From contig JAUJFZ010000001.1 of the NCBI GenBank assembly GCA_030441535.1, positions 338,001-402,000 on the forward strand: a stretch of DNA of 64,000 nt, in the 5' to 3' direction. The stretch comes from Betaproteobacteria bacterium LSUCC0117 (GTDB lineage: Bacteria; Pseudomonadota; Gammaproteobacteria; Burkholderiales; Burkholderiaceae_C). The translations under genes were made by a program, and so were the position numbers. The notes beneath the pieces were generated by a model. That model did not search any database. It was not told the origin of the DNA and worked only from the letters and a program-made list of their open reading frames with translations. This document shows, piece after piece, positions 26,739 to 35,309 of this stretch. The stretch's first letter is position 1. Each line of letters starts with the position of its first letter.

Positions 26739-27518
26739 ATGAAAACCCGTTTCGTCCTGATTCAAACCAGCCACGCCGGCAACGTCGGTGCGACGGCGCG
26801 TGCCATGAAGGTGATGGGTTTTGATGACCTGGTTTTGGTGGAGCCGAGATGGCCCAACGTGTTGCGGCGCGAGGAAACCATTCAGCGTGCCAGTGGCGCT
26901 AATGACGTCTTGAACAACGCCCGCATTGTGGAGACGCTGGATGAGGCGCTTGAGGGCATCGACCATGTGTGCGCAACGGCGATGACACCGCGGGATTTTG
27001 GTCCGCCAACGCGTGCACCCCGCCTGCACTTTGAGACCTTGTTAGACGACACTGGGGAGCGGCCTCCGCTAGAGGGTATTGCGTTTTTGTTTGGCAGCGA
27101 ACGCTTTGGCATGCGCAATGAGGATGTGTATAAATCGCACGTCTGTCTCAGTATTCCCACCAACCCGACATTTGGGTCGCTGAATTTGGCGGCGGCGGTG
27201 CAATTGGTGGCTTACGACTGGCGTATCGCCTTGGACTCCGCAGGCGCGTGGTCGTTGGACACGCCGGCGCCGCAGGGGGAGCGCGCCGCCGATGCGCAAT
27301 CGGTGCAGGGGATGCTGGCGCACTTAGCGTCTGCTTTGGTGGCAGTCGATTTTTTAGATCCAGCGGCCCCTAAAAAGCTGATGCCCCGCTTGAACCATCT
27401 ATTTAATCGGGCGCGTCCGACAGTCGAGGAAATTCACATCCTGCGTGGTATCGCCAAAGCCATGTTACAAGTGACGTCAAAGCAAGGCGACTCCCAACGT
27501 TCAGGCCCGTTAGACTGA
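26739..27518 (+). CDS. trmJ: tRNA (cytidine/uridine-32-2'-O)-methyltransferase TrmJ
   Basis: A 259-residue SpoU-class methyltransferase that methylates ribose 32 of certain tRNAs using SAM. The N-terminal VLIQTSHAGNVGATARAMK and the knot motifs FLFGSERFGMRNED and SIPTNPTFGSLNLAAAVQ are typical of TrmJ. The C-terminal helical part is expected in this family. It diverges from suhB and precedes cysE by 41 bases, a conserved order. Start ATG 26739 gives MKTRFVLIQTS. Confidence 0.93.
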   Translation: MKTRFVLIQTSHAGNVGATARAMKVMGFDDLVLVEPRWPNVLRREETIQRASGANDVLNNARIVETLDEALEGIDHVCATAMTPRDFGPPTRAPRLHFETLLDDTGERPPLEGIAFLFGSERFGMRNEDVYKSHVCLSIPTNPTFGSLNLAAAVQLVAYDWRIALDSAGAWSLDTPAPQGERAADAQSVQGMLAHLASALVAVDFLDPAAPKKLMPRLNHLFNRARPTVEEIHILRGIAKAMLQVTSKQGDSQRSGPLD

Positions 27519-27559
27519 CAATGTTATTTTTCACAATGACCTCCTGATTTATTTCGTTT

Positions 27560-28324
27560 ATGTTCGCTCGTTTAAACCACGATATCGATTGCATCCTCTC
27601 GCGTGACCCCGCGGCCAAAAGTCGCTGGGAGGTGCTGACGTGCTACCCCGGCTTGCATGCGCTCGTTCTTCACCGCTTGGCGCATTGGGCCTGGCGTCGG
27701 CAGTGGTTTTGGGTGGGGCGGTTTGTCTCAAACATCTCGCGGTTTTTGACTGGTATCGAGATTCACCCGGGTGCACAGATTGCAGCTGGGGTGTTTATCG
27801 ATCACGGCATGGGCGTGGTGATTGGTGAGACCGCCGTCGTTGGTGAGGGGTGCACGATTTATCAGGGCGTCACACTCGGGGGCACCTCGTTACACAAGGG
27901 GGCAAAACGTCACCCGACCTTGGGAAAAAACGTGGTTGTTGGCGCCGGTGCGCAGGTGCTCGGTGGTTACGAGGTTGGCGACAACGCCAAGATCGGATCG
28001 AATGCGGTAGTGACCAAACCCGTGCCAGCAGGCGCGACGGCGGTGGGCAACCCGGCCCGGATCATCGAGCAAGCGGCCGATGCGCAGCGAGAAGCGGCGG
28101 CATCCCGGATGGGATTCTCCGCCTATGGCGTGACCCAAAGCGATGACCCCTTGAGCTTGGCCATCCGTGGCTTGATTGACCATGCCGCCAGCCAAGAACA
28201 TCAAATTGCGTTGTTGTGGCAAGCCCTTGAGAAGGCCAATGCCACCGATGGTATGTTGCCGCCAGATGCAGCCAAGACCGAGCATTTCGAGGCGGAAAAG
28301 CTCAACAAACTGATCGACGAATAG
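27560..28324 (+). CDS. cysE: Serine O-acetyltransferase
   Basis: A 254-residue enzyme that makes O-acetylserine from serine and acetyl-CoA, the first step of cysteine synthesis. The N-terminal helical domain is followed by a left-handed beta helix with the active-site His in DHGMGVVIGETAVVGEG and the signature QGVTLGGTSLHKGAKRHP. The C-terminal extension after residue 180 (rich in Ala and His) is variable among SATs. It follows trmJ on the same strand and faces mtnN, 7 bases away. Confidence 0.95.
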   Translation: MFARLNHDIDCILSRDPAAKSRWEVLTCYPGLHALVLHRLAHWAWRRQWFWVGRFVSNISRFLTGIEIHPGAQIAAGVFIDHGMGVVIGETAVVGEGCTIYQGVTLGGTSLHKGAKRHPTLGKNVVVGAGAQVLGGYEVGDNAKIGSNAVVTKPVPAGATAVGNPARIIEQAADAQREAAASRMGFSAYGVTQSDDPLSLAIRGLIDHAASQEHQIALLWQALEKANATDGMLPPDAAKTEHFEAEKLNKLIDE

Positions 28325-28331
28325 CCCCGCT

Positions 28332-29060
28332 TCAGGGGAACAGCGCGCGCAGTAACGCGTTTGCACGCGGTGCCGCCACCGTTTCTAAGAACGTGGGAAA
28401 GTCGTGATTGGCCTGATCGTCGGCACGGTCAGAGATTGTGCGTGCGATCGCAAAAGGGATGCCGTGCTCATAACAGACCTGCCCAACCGCGGCCCCTTCC
28501 ATCTCAACGGCAAGGGCGGTTGGCCACTGCGTTTGCAGGGCCTGCTGTGCAGACGCGCTGTTGATGAATTGGTCGCCACTCAAAATCAAACCCGTGTGCA
28601 CCTGTGCGGTACTGCCGGCGATGCCGTCTTGCGCGGCTTGCGTCAGCTTTGCTGACCAATCGGCGTCGGTGGGAATTTCCGTAATGCCCAGCAACGGTAT
28701 TTCGTGTTTCGGGAAGATTGGTGACGCATTCAAGTCGTGTTGTGCGACGTGTGAGGCGATCACGATATCGCCAACACGCACGGCTTGCGCGGTATCCACG
28801 CCCCCGGCTAGTCCCACAAACAAAATCGTCTTGACGCCGAATTTTTGAATGAGCGTGGTTGCTGTCGAGGCAGCAGCGACCTTGCCAACGCGTGCCACAC
28901 AGACCACGACCGGCGTTGCGTCAGCACCGCCAGGCGTACCAAAAACCCCCTGTGTGTAATGTCTGCGGGCTATTTTTGTGACGGTCGGGGACTGGATGCG
29001 CGACGCGAAGTCCCCCACTTCCTGGGGGAGTGCTGCCATGATGCCGACGGGCGCAGTCAT
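28332..29060 (-). CDS. mtnN: 5'-methylthioadenosine/S-adenosylhomocysteine nucleosidase
   Basis: A 242-residue nucleosidase that cleaves adenine from methylthioadenosine and S-adenosylhomocysteine, feeding methionine salvage and, where present, AI-2 synthesis. Catalytic Glu and Asp lie in AVEMEGAAVGQV and SDRADDQANHDF. The N-terminal GIMAALPQE is typical. The start ATG 29060 overlaps the mog stop as ATGA. A longer open frame to 29099 is antisense-like and not used. It is the last gene of darP-mog-mtnN. Confidence 0.92.
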   Translation of the reverse strand: MTAPVGIMAALPQEVGDFASRIQSPTVTKIARRHYTQGVFGTPGGADATPVVVCVARVGKVAAASTATTLIQKFGVKTILFVGLAGGVDTAQAVRVGDIVIASHVAQHDLNASPIFPKHEIPLLGITEIPTDADWSAKLTQAAQDGIAGSTAQVHTGLILSGDQFINSASAQQALQTQWPTALAVEMEGAAVGQVCYEHGIPFAIARTISDRADDQANHDFPTFLETVAAPRANALLRALFP

Positions 29061-29638
29061 GCTGGGCGGATCGCGCTCTTGGGGCGGAAGGCCTTGCACA
29101 CCGCTTCACGGGTCTCGAGATAAGGGCCTCCGATGAGGTCAATGCAGTAAGGGACTGCGGCAAAAATACCGTTCACCAGCAGACTGCCATCGGCGTTACG
29201 CGCGCCCTCAAGGGTCTCACGTATGCTTTTAGGTTGCCCTGGCAAGTTGATGATCAGGGTCTTGCCGCGAATCACGGCGACCTGACGGGACAGGATCGCC
29301 GTCGGTACGAAGTTAAGGCTAATCTGGCGCATCTGCTCGCCAAATCCCGGCATTTCCTTGTCGGCAATGGCCAGCGTGGCCTCCGGGGTCACATCACGCA
29401 AGGCAGGGCCCGTGCCCCCGGTGGTCAGTACCAAGGAGCAGCCCGCATGTACGCAGGCCAACAAGGTTTGACTGATGAGCGGCTTTTCGTCCGGAATGAG
29501 GTGTGACTCAAAGGTGATGTCATTTTCGAGCGCACTGGTCAGCCATTCCTTCAACGCGGGCAGACCTTTGTCCTCGTAGGTCCCGCTGCTGGCGCGGTCA
29601 CTGATGGAGACAATACCGATTTTTACTGGATCTTTCAT
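29057..29638 (-). CDS. mog: Molybdopterin adenylyltransferase
   Basis: A 193-residue MogA-type enzyme that adenylates molybdopterin before molybdenum insertion. Motifs include GIVSISDRASSGTYEDKG at the N-terminus, LTTGGTGPALRDVTPEAT in the MPT-binding region and INLPGQPKSIRETL. Its start overlaps the darP stop, and its stop overlaps the mtnN start, both as ATGA. No other molybdenum-cofactor gene is in the window. Confidence 0.93.
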   Translation of the reverse strand: MKDPVKIGIVSISDRASSGTYEDKGLPALKEWLTSALENDITFESHLIPDEKPLISQTLLACVHAGCSLVLTTGGTGPALRDVTPEATLAIADKEMPGFGEQMRQISLNFVPTAILSRQVAVIRGKTLIINLPGQPKSIRETLEGARNADGSLLVNGIFAAVPYCIDLIGGPYLETREAVCKAFRPKSAIRPA

Positions 29639-30306
29639 TCGCTTTCCTCGTCATCGTCTGTATCCGCTACGGGCGCACGCAAGGCTTCTCGCAGCATCTG
29701 AAATAACTCTTTGTAGGCCTTGCCGGATTTGGGTAAGCGCACGGGCTCACCCTCAATGGGTGCCACTGGTGGTTGGGCTGCCCGTGCTTTCTCGGCATCC
29801 TTTCGGGCCTGCCGCACCAAGCTACGGAGGGCCTGGATATCGGTATCGGGTTGACGCGCCATCCAGTCAGTGAATGCCGAGTCATCGGCCATCAGACGAT
29901 CGCGCCATTGTTCCGCTTCACGGACCTCGGCCGCCTCTTGGGGGCTGCCTTGATGTTGAACCGCCAGTGCCGCCTCGCAGGCCGCCACGGTCTCCGCATC
30001 GAGCTGGCGCATGAGCTTGCCAACGTGCTGCAACTGCCGGCGCTTGGCACCGAAATCCGTCAACCGTTTGGCCTGGGTGAGCGATTGCATCAGCGCCTCG
30101 GGAAGGTTGAGAGATTTCAAGAGCTTGGGGCGAAGGTCCATCAACGCCTCACCCACGGCTTGTCGGTGGTCGCTGTCTTTTTTCATGTCGGTGCGCGACA
30201 TATCGGTCGTGCCCTTGAGCTCTGCTTTGAGCTCGCGGTCAAGGTCGCTGCCCGATATCACGAAATGTCCGTGAACAAAGTAGCCTTTTTTTGGTTTTCG
30301 TGCCAT
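29635..30306 (-). CDS. darP: Ribosome-associated protein DarP (YjgA, DUF615)
   Basis: A 223-residue, highly charged protein. Family features are the N-terminal basic part with VISGSDLDRELKAEL, LKSLNLPEALMQSLTQAKRL and RQLQHVGKLMRQLDAE. YjgA/DarP associates with pre-50S particles and helps late assembly of the large subunit in E. coli. The pairing back to back with pmbA is also seen in E. coli. The C-terminus is acidic (DTDDDEESE). It starts the mog-mtnN operon. Confidence 0.9.
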   Translation of the reverse strand: MARKPKKGYFVHGHFVISGSDLDRELKAELKGTTDMSRTDMKKDSDHRQAVGEALMDLRPKLLKSLNLPEALMQSLTQAKRLTDFGAKRRQLQHVGKLMRQLDAETVAACEAALAVQHQGSPQEAAEVREAEQWRDRLMADDSAFTDWMARQPDTDIQALRSLVRQARKDAEKARAAQPPVAPIEGEPVRLPKSGKAYKELFQMLREALRAPVADTDDDEESE

Positions 30307-30386
30307 GTGGGAATCTTCTCGATCGCGCCTGCAAATGACGCGTGGCTTGTATCATAGCCGCCAGCACCTTCAAACTTATAGAGCCC

Positions 30387-31787
30387 ATGCCCAAGAAATC
30401 ACCTGCCGATCAACCAGCCGCCGCCTTTCAATTCACCCAAAGCCGCTTTCAAGACTTGGTCGCAGAAACGTTGCAGCAAGCTAAAGCTTTGGGCGCAGGC
30501 GACGCGGTTGCGGAAGTCTCCGAGGCCTATGGCCTGAGCGTTTCGGTCCGCAACCGCGAGCTTGAAAATGTGGAACGTAACCGCGATAAGTCGCTGGGCG
30601 TGACAGTGTATTTGGGTAACCACCGCGGCCACGCTTCGACCTCTGATTTCTCAAGCAACGCCATCGCCGATACGGTGCGTGCCGCCTACGACATTGCGCG
30701 CTTCACGGCTGAAGATCCGCTGGCCGGGTTACCTGATGCGCAAGACGTGGTGACCGAAATCAAAGATCTTGATCTGTTCCATCCGTGGACGATTGATGCG
30801 GGTGAGGCCGCCCAGGTGGCGCTGTCGTGTGAGGCAGCAGCCTTAAAAACCAGCAGACAAATTACCAACAGCGAGGGTGCATCGGTGTCGGCCCAGCATG
30901 CCCACTTCTACGCTGGGCACATGCGTGAAGGACTAACCGGGCAGCCTGGCATTTTCCAAGGGGGTTATGCGAGTACCCGCCACAGTATGGGCGTCTCGGT
31001 GATTGCGGGCAAAGGAGATGCCATGCAGCGCGATGCGTGGTACACCTCCATGCGAGACGCGACCGAATTGGCATCAGCCAGTGCGATTGGTCGCTATGCC
31101 GCCCAGCGCACGCTGGCGCGCGTTGGCGCGCGCAAGATCAAGACGACGCAATGCCCCGTGTTGTTCGAAGCGCCCTTGGCTTCAGGCCTTCTGGGCAGTT
31201 TTGTCCACGCGATCAGCGGTGGTGCGTTGTACCGTAAGACCACGTTTTTGCTGGATAGTCTGGGTCAGAGCGTCTTTCCAAAACACGTCGATATTTTTGA
31301 AGACCCATTTATCCCCAAAGGTAAGGGAAGCTCGCCGTTCGATGACGAGGGTGTTGCGGTTCGCGCGCGCCACGTTGTCAAAGGGGGCGTCGTGGAAGGT
31401 TATTTCCTTGGTAGCTATTCAGCCCGAAAGTTGGGTATGCGGACCACTGGCCACGCAGGCGGCTCACACAACTTGATTATGCGCAGCCGTCGCACGCAAC
31501 CCAGTGATAACCTCGATGCGATGCTTAAAAAGCTTGGACGCGGCTTGTTCGTGACTGACTTGATGGGGGATGGCGTCAATGGCGTGACGGGGGATTATTC
31601 GCGCGGCGCGTCCGGATTTTGGGTGGAGAACGGTGAGATCCAATTTCCGGTGCAAGAAATCACCATCGCTGGTAATCTGCGCGACATGTTCAAAGGCATT
31701 CAAGCCATTGGCGCAGACGCCTACAACCAAGGCGCAAAAACCGTGGGGTCGGTCCTCATCAACCGCATGAAAATAGCGGGTGCGTAA
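30387..31787 (+). CDS. pmbA: Metalloprotease TldE/PmbA
   Basis: A 466-residue member of the TldD/PmbA family. In E. coli the TldD-TldE heterodimer is a zinc protease that trims microcin B17 precursor and degrades CcdA; only TldD carries the HExxxH metal site, and no such motif is seen here, consistent with TldE. The blocks VSVRNRELENVERNRDKSLG and the C-terminal TIAGNLRDMFKGIQAIG are typical. tldD is not in the window. Start ATG 30387 (MPKKSPAD) fits; the frame extends 15 codons upstream. Confidence 0.92.
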   Translation: MPKKSPADQPAAAFQFTQSRFQDLVAETLQQAKALGAGDAVAEVSEAYGLSVSVRNRELENVERNRDKSLGVTVYLGNHRGHASTSDFSSNAIADTVRAAYDIARFTAEDPLAGLPDAQDVVTEIKDLDLFHPWTIDAGEAAQVALSCEAAALKTSRQITNSEGASVSAQHAHFYAGHMREGLTGQPGIFQGGYASTRHSMGVSVIAGKGDAMQRDAWYTSMRDATELASASAIGRYAAQRTLARVGARKIKTTQCPVLFEAPLASGLLGSFVHAISGGALYRKTTFLLDSLGQSVFPKHVDIFEDPFIPKGKGSSPFDDEGVAVRARHVVKGGVVEGYFLGSYSARKLGMRTTGHAGGSHNLIMRSRRTQPSDNLDAMLKKLGRGLFVTDLMGDGVNGVTGDYSRGASGFWVENGEIQFPVQEITIAGNLRDMFKGIQAIGADAYNQGAKTVGSVLINRMKIAGA

Positions 31788-31832
31788 GCCGGTCACGTAA
31801 CATCAACCGACACGTCAATCAAGGAATACAAA

Positions 31833-32135
31833 ATGATTTTGGAATTAGCCGATATCCGCATTCAACCCGGCAAAAATGCCGAATTTGAGGTCGCAATCGA
31901 GCACGGTGTCAAAACCATCATCGCGCAGGCTCAAGGGTTTCAGGGGTGGAAGGTGAATCGATGCATCGAAACCCCCGAGCGCTACGTGTTACAGATTTTT
32001 TGGGAGACGCTGGAGGACCACACCGAGCGTTTCCGCAACGGTCCGTTATTCCCCCAGTGGCGTGGCATCGTAGGCCCGTTTTTCGCCGTCCCACCCCAAG
32101 TCGAGCACTTTGAGCTCGTTGGGAAATCTGCTTAA
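31833..32135 (+). CDS. Antibiotic biosynthesis monooxygenase (ABM) domain protein
   Basis: A 100-residue single-domain protein with a ferredoxin-like fold signature: LADIRIQPGKNAEFEVA, GFQGWKVNRCIETPERYVLQ and FWETLEDHTERFRNG. ABM proteins include quinol monooxygenases and haem-degrading enzymes, but many have no known activity. It lies 45 bases after pmbA, so it may be read through, and its stop abuts that of the convergent yqeY. Confidence 0.8.
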   Translation: MILELADIRIQPGKNAEFEVAIEHGVKTIIAQAQGFQGWKVNRCIETPERYVLQIFWETLEDHTERFRNGPLFPQWRGIVGPFFAVPPQVEHFELVGKSA

Positions 32136-32582
32136 TCAGGGGTTGAGCGCCGCTTTGACAGCTGCCGACACCTGACCCATGTCGGCCTTTCCTGCCAACT
32201 GCTGTTTAACTGCGCCCATAACCTTGCCCATGTCACCGGGCCCTGATGCCCCAACGTCAGCGACGATTTGCTTCACGGCCAGCGCAATTTCTTCTGTGGA
32301 CATGCGCTGGGGTAAGTAGCCCTGTAGCACGGTAATTTCGGCGGCTTCTTTATCTGCCAAGTCTTGTCGATCGGCCTTTTCGTAGGCCGCGATCGAATCT
32401 TTGCGTTGTTTAACCAGTTTGTCGACCAAGCCCACCACCATCACGTCGTCAACGGTGATTTGCTCATCCACTTCCTTTTGCTTGATTGCGGCTAGCAGCA
32501 TCCGAATGGTGCCCAGACGATCAGCGTCTTTGGCACGCATGGCGGTTTTCATGTCTTCGGTAATTTGATCTTTCAAGCTCAT
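32136..32582 (-). CDS. yqeY: GatB/YqeY domain protein
   Basis: A 148-residue helical protein matching the YqeY family: MRAKDADRLGTIRMLLAAIKQKEVDEQ at the N-terminus and VKQIVADVGASGPGDMGKVMGAV in the C-terminal half. It resembles the tail domain of GatB that grips tRNA, but stand-alone YqeY proteins have no proven function. It lies downstream of the rpsU terminator, an arrangement common in proteobacteria (rpsU-yqeY-dnaG); dnaG is not present here. Confidence 0.9.
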   Translation of the reverse strand: MSLKDQITEDMKTAMRAKDADRLGTIRMLLAAIKQKEVDEQITVDDVMVVGLVDKLVKQRKDSIAAYEKADRQDLADKEAAEITVLQGYLPQRMSTEEIALAVKQIVADVGASGPGDMGKVMGAVKQQLAGKADMGQVSAAVKAALNP

Positions 32583-32616
32583 GTTGGCTTCCTTGGTGTT
32601 CGGTTGGATGTGACGT

Positions 32617-32653
32617 AAAAAAAGCCCGGTGAAGCGTCCTTCAGCGGGCTTTT
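32617..32653 (-). terminator. Intrinsic terminator of rpsU
   Basis: On the minus strand the sequence forms a stem of 6 bp, one mismatch and 5 bp (32650-32639 with 32634-32623), with a 4-base loop, followed by a run of seven T (32623-32617). It lies about 40 bases after the rpsU stop and just before yqeY, so it may set the rpsU to yqeY ratio. Confidence 0.85.
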
Positions 32654-32688
32654 CTGGTGCAACCCACGGGTGGGTCGCAGTGAAGTGC

Positions 32689-32901
32689 TTAGTACAGCTT
32701 CTTGGGCAACTGCATGGAGCGGATGCGCTTGTAGTTGCGCTTCACAGCAGCTGCTTTTTTGCGCTTGCGCTCAGCGGTTGGCTTCTCAAAGAACTCGCGT
32801 GCGCGGAGTTCGGTTAACAGGCCTAATTTTTCGACCGTGCGCTTGAAGCGGCGCAGGGCAACTTCGTATGGCTCGTTGTCTTTAACTCGAATAGTCGTCA
32901 T
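32689..32901 (-). CDS. rpsU: 30S ribosomal protein S21
   Basis: A 70-residue basic protein starting MTTIRVKDNEPYEVALRRFK, a near-standard bS21. It aids mRNA binding on the 30S subunit. The open frame continues 16 codons upstream to 32949, but S21 starts at the MTTIRV methionine. It has its own promoter upstream and a terminator downstream. Confidence 0.98.
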   Translation of the reverse strand: MTTIRVKDNEPYEVALRRFKRTVEKLGLLTELRAREFFEKPTAERKRKKAAAVKRNYKRIRSMQLPKKLY

Positions 32902-32974
32902 GACGTTAAAAATTCCAATGGTTATGCGCTGGCGGATCAGGCTTATCAACGCGGGTTTGCTAGCAAAGCCGACA

Positions 32975-33003
32975 ATTATAAACTGCTTTTATTCTGCGCA
33001 CAA
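32975..33003 (-). promoter_or_regulatory. Promoter of rpsU
   Basis: On the minus strand a perfect TATAAT (32980-32975) lies 17 bases after TTGTGC (33003-32998). The -10 box is exact and the spacing ideal, while the -35 box is weak. The predicted start near 32968 leaves a leader of about 67 bases before rpsU. Confidence 0.65.
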
Positions 33004-33045
33004 TTTGCGTTGCGCGAGGCACACGTGCACGGCTAAGTTGTTGTT

Positions 33046-34299
33046 TTATTTGCCAGCTTTTGCCGCCATGGCCCGTGCACAGGCCACACCGCTGGACCAC
33101 GCCCATTGGAAGTTATAGCCGCCCAGCCAGCCCGTGACGTCGGTGACTTCTCCGATGAAATACAAGCCCGGCTGGGCCTTGGCTCCCATGGTTTGCGGAT
33201 CGAGGTGGCGCGTATCGACGCCACCCGCTGTGACCTCGGCCTTCGCATAGCCCTCCGTCCCGCTGGGGGTGAGTCGCCACATTTGCAGCTGCTCGCCCAG
33301 GCGGCGCAAGAGCTTGTCGGCGATTTCGCTGATCGGCAGATCCCGCAGCTTGCCAATCTCTGGATCGTTGTCCAGCCATTGGGTCGCAAGGCGTTGCGGC
33401 AGGCGCTGGGTGAGTTCATTCGCCAATAATTTGCGGGAGCGTGCTTTGAGTTCAACCAACGTCTCTGCCAATGCCTCGCCGGGTGTGAGATTGATACGCA
33501 GTGCGGACTGCGGCGCCCAGTAGCTGGAAATTTGCAAGATAGCTGGACCACTGAGGCCACGATGGGTGAACAGCAGGTCTTCGTCGAACGCGGTCTTACC
33601 GTCACTGGTTTGAATGGTGACGGGCAGCGCAAGGCCCGCCAATTGCGAAAACGCAGCCCATGCCGCGCCGTCAAAGGTTAGGGGCACCAAGGCTGGACGA
33701 AGGGGTTGTAGTGGCAGTTCAAATTGTTTCGCAATCTGATAGCCCCAATCCGTCGCGCCAATTTTGGGAATCGATAAACCCCCGGTGGCGACCACCAGCG
33801 CCGGTGCAGTGAAGCTACCTTGCGAGGTGTCGACGGCGTAGTAATCGCCCGCGTCATGTGCATGGTGCCGCACGGTGTGTACGCGTGTCGCTTGGCGGTG
33901 ATCCACGCCGCCTTGTGCGCACTCGGCGAGCAACAGGTTGATAACAGCCCCCGATGACTGGTCACAAAAGAGTTGACCCTTGTGTTTTTCGGTGTAGCTC
34001 AGGCCGTGCCGAGTGAGCAGGGCGATGAAGTCTTCCGGTGTGTAACTGGCCAGCGCGGATTTGCAGAAACGCGGGTTGTCGCTGATGAAGTGTTTTTGGG
34101 GGTTGCGCGGGTCCAAGCCTCGGTTGGTAAAGTTGCAACGCCCACCCCCCGAAATTCGGATTTTTTCGGCAATTTTTTCGGCGTGATCGAGCAGCAAAAC
34201 CCGCAGACCACTTTGGCCTGCGACGCTCGCACACATCAGGCCGGCGGCGCCGGCGCCCACGATGATGGCGTCATAAGGGTGCGGGGATGTGTGTGACAT
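33046..34299 (-). CDS. HI0933/YhiN-family flavoprotein oxidoreductase
   Basis: A 417-residue protein. The dinucleotide-binding motif is IIVGAGAAGLMCASVAGQSG near residue 13, followed by KIRISGGGRCNFTNRG, the hallmark of the HI0933-like (YhiN) family. The C-terminus has GLYFIGEVTDVTGWLGGYNFQWA, typical of FAD binding. These proteins are conserved in bacteria but have no assigned reaction; they are often labelled NAD(P)/FAD-dependent oxidoreductase or aminoacetone oxidase. It lies between cobA and rpsU on the same strand. Confidence 0.9.
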   Translation of the reverse strand: MSHTSPHPYDAIIVGAGAAGLMCASVAGQSGLRVLLLDHAEKIAEKIRISGGGRCNFTNRGLDPRNPQKHFISDNPRFCKSALASYTPEDFIALLTRHGLSYTEKHKGQLFCDQSSGAVINLLLAECAQGGVDHRQATRVHTVRHHAHDAGDYYAVDTSQGSFTAPALVVATGGLSIPKIGATDWGYQIAKQFELPLQPLRPALVPLTFDGAAWAAFSQLAGLALPVTIQTSDGKTAFDEDLLFTHRGLSGPAILQISSYWAPQSALRINLTPGEALAETLVELKARSRKLLANELTQRLPQRLATQWLDNDPEIGKLRDLPISEIADKLLRRLGEQLQMWRLTPSGTEGYAKAEVTAGGVDTRHLDPQTMGAKAQPGLYFIGEVTDVTGWLGGYNFQWAWSSGVACARAMAAKAGK

Positions 34300-34338
34300 A
34301 CCGCAAAGTGTATGCGCACAGCGCCCCGGGGATCGGTG

Positions 34339-35166
34339 TCAGGCGCAGGCTTGCAACCGGGCTGCTCCATGTACGGGGTTGTATGAGGGCGCTTGATGTG
34401 GCGCTTGGCTAGCGGCCAGCAGCCCTCTCACGACATCACCGATCACCATGATGGCTGGGCTGGCAATTTGGTGCATGGTCATCGTGTCGCGTAATGAGGC
34501 CAAGGTGCCAAATGCTTGGCGTTGATTGGGCAGCGTTGCATTTTGAATCAAGGCGATGGGCGTATCGGGTGGCAGGCCAACGGCTAAGTCGGCTTCGATG
34601 TCAGCCACGGTGCTGACTCCCATGTAGACCACCAAGGTCAGTTTGGCTTGCGCGGCGGTTCTGCCCAAATCAACCCAATCCAAACGACTGGCGCCCGGTT
34701 TGCCATGCCCGGTCACAAACACCACACCTTGCGCATGGTCGCGGTGGGTCAAGGGCGTGTTGAGGGTCGTGAGGGCCGCAAGGCCAGCGGTGATGCCGTT
34801 AACGACCTGACAAGCGATACCTGCGGCGTTCAGTGCCTCGACCTCCTCGCCACCGCGGCCAAAAATGAAGGGATCGCCGCCTTTCAAGCGCACCACCTGG
34901 TTACCAGCCTTGGCCGCCGCAATCATGGCGCGAATGATGAACGCTTGCGGCGTTGAGGCGCACCCACCGCGCTTGCCCACATGAATCACGCGCGCATCTG
35001 CCCGGGCATGCGCGAGCACGGCGGTGTTGACCAGATCGTCAACGTAAAGCACATCGGCTTGCGCGATGGCTTTGACTGCTTTAAGGGTCAAATCGTCAGG
35101 GTCCCCTGGACCGGCTCCGACCAGGGTCACGGGGGCAAAAACAGTGTGAGGGGCGAGAGCAGTCAT
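34339..35166 (-). CDS. cobA: Uroporphyrinogen-III C-methyltransferase
   Basis: A 275-residue SAM-dependent enzyme that methylates uroporphyrinogen III twice to precorrin-2, the branch to sirohaem or cobalamin. Motifs are VTLVGAGPGDPDDLTLKA at the N-terminus, LKGGDPFIFGRGGEE in the middle and PLTHRDHAQGVVFVTGH. There is no CysG-type dehydrogenase domain, so it is the stand-alone CobA/SumT form. No cob or cys genes adjoin it. It diverges from tsaD. Confidence 0.93.
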   Translation of the reverse strand: MTALAPHTVFAPVTLVGAGPGDPDDLTLKAVKAIAQADVLYVDDLVNTAVLAHARADARVIHVGKRGGCASTPQAFIIRAMIAAAKAGNQVVRLKGGDPFIFGRGGEEVEALNAAGIACQVVNGITAGLAALTTLNTPLTHRDHAQGVVFVTGHGKPGASRLDWVDLGRTAAQAKLTLVVYMGVSTVADIEADLAVGLPPDTPIALIQNATLPNQRQAFGTLASLRDTMTMHQIASPAIMVIGDVVRGLLAASQAPHQAPSYNPVHGAARLQACA

Positions 35167-35309
35167 GGTCGAGAGCAGCAGGGGGACTGAATCCGTTAAT
35201 CGAAGATTGAATTGTTTCGCCGGCTTTATGACTATGGGAAATAAGGCGAGATTTTCTGCATCCTCTAAACTATCGCCTTCGAATAAAACGCCCTCGGGCG
35301 ATGGGCTGC

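Noticed and set aside
35280..35302. Small hairpin CGCC-CTCG-GGCG upstream of tsaD, considered as a terminator or riboswitch part
   Set aside because: Only 4 bp, no T-run, and no matching partner structure in the 143-base region.
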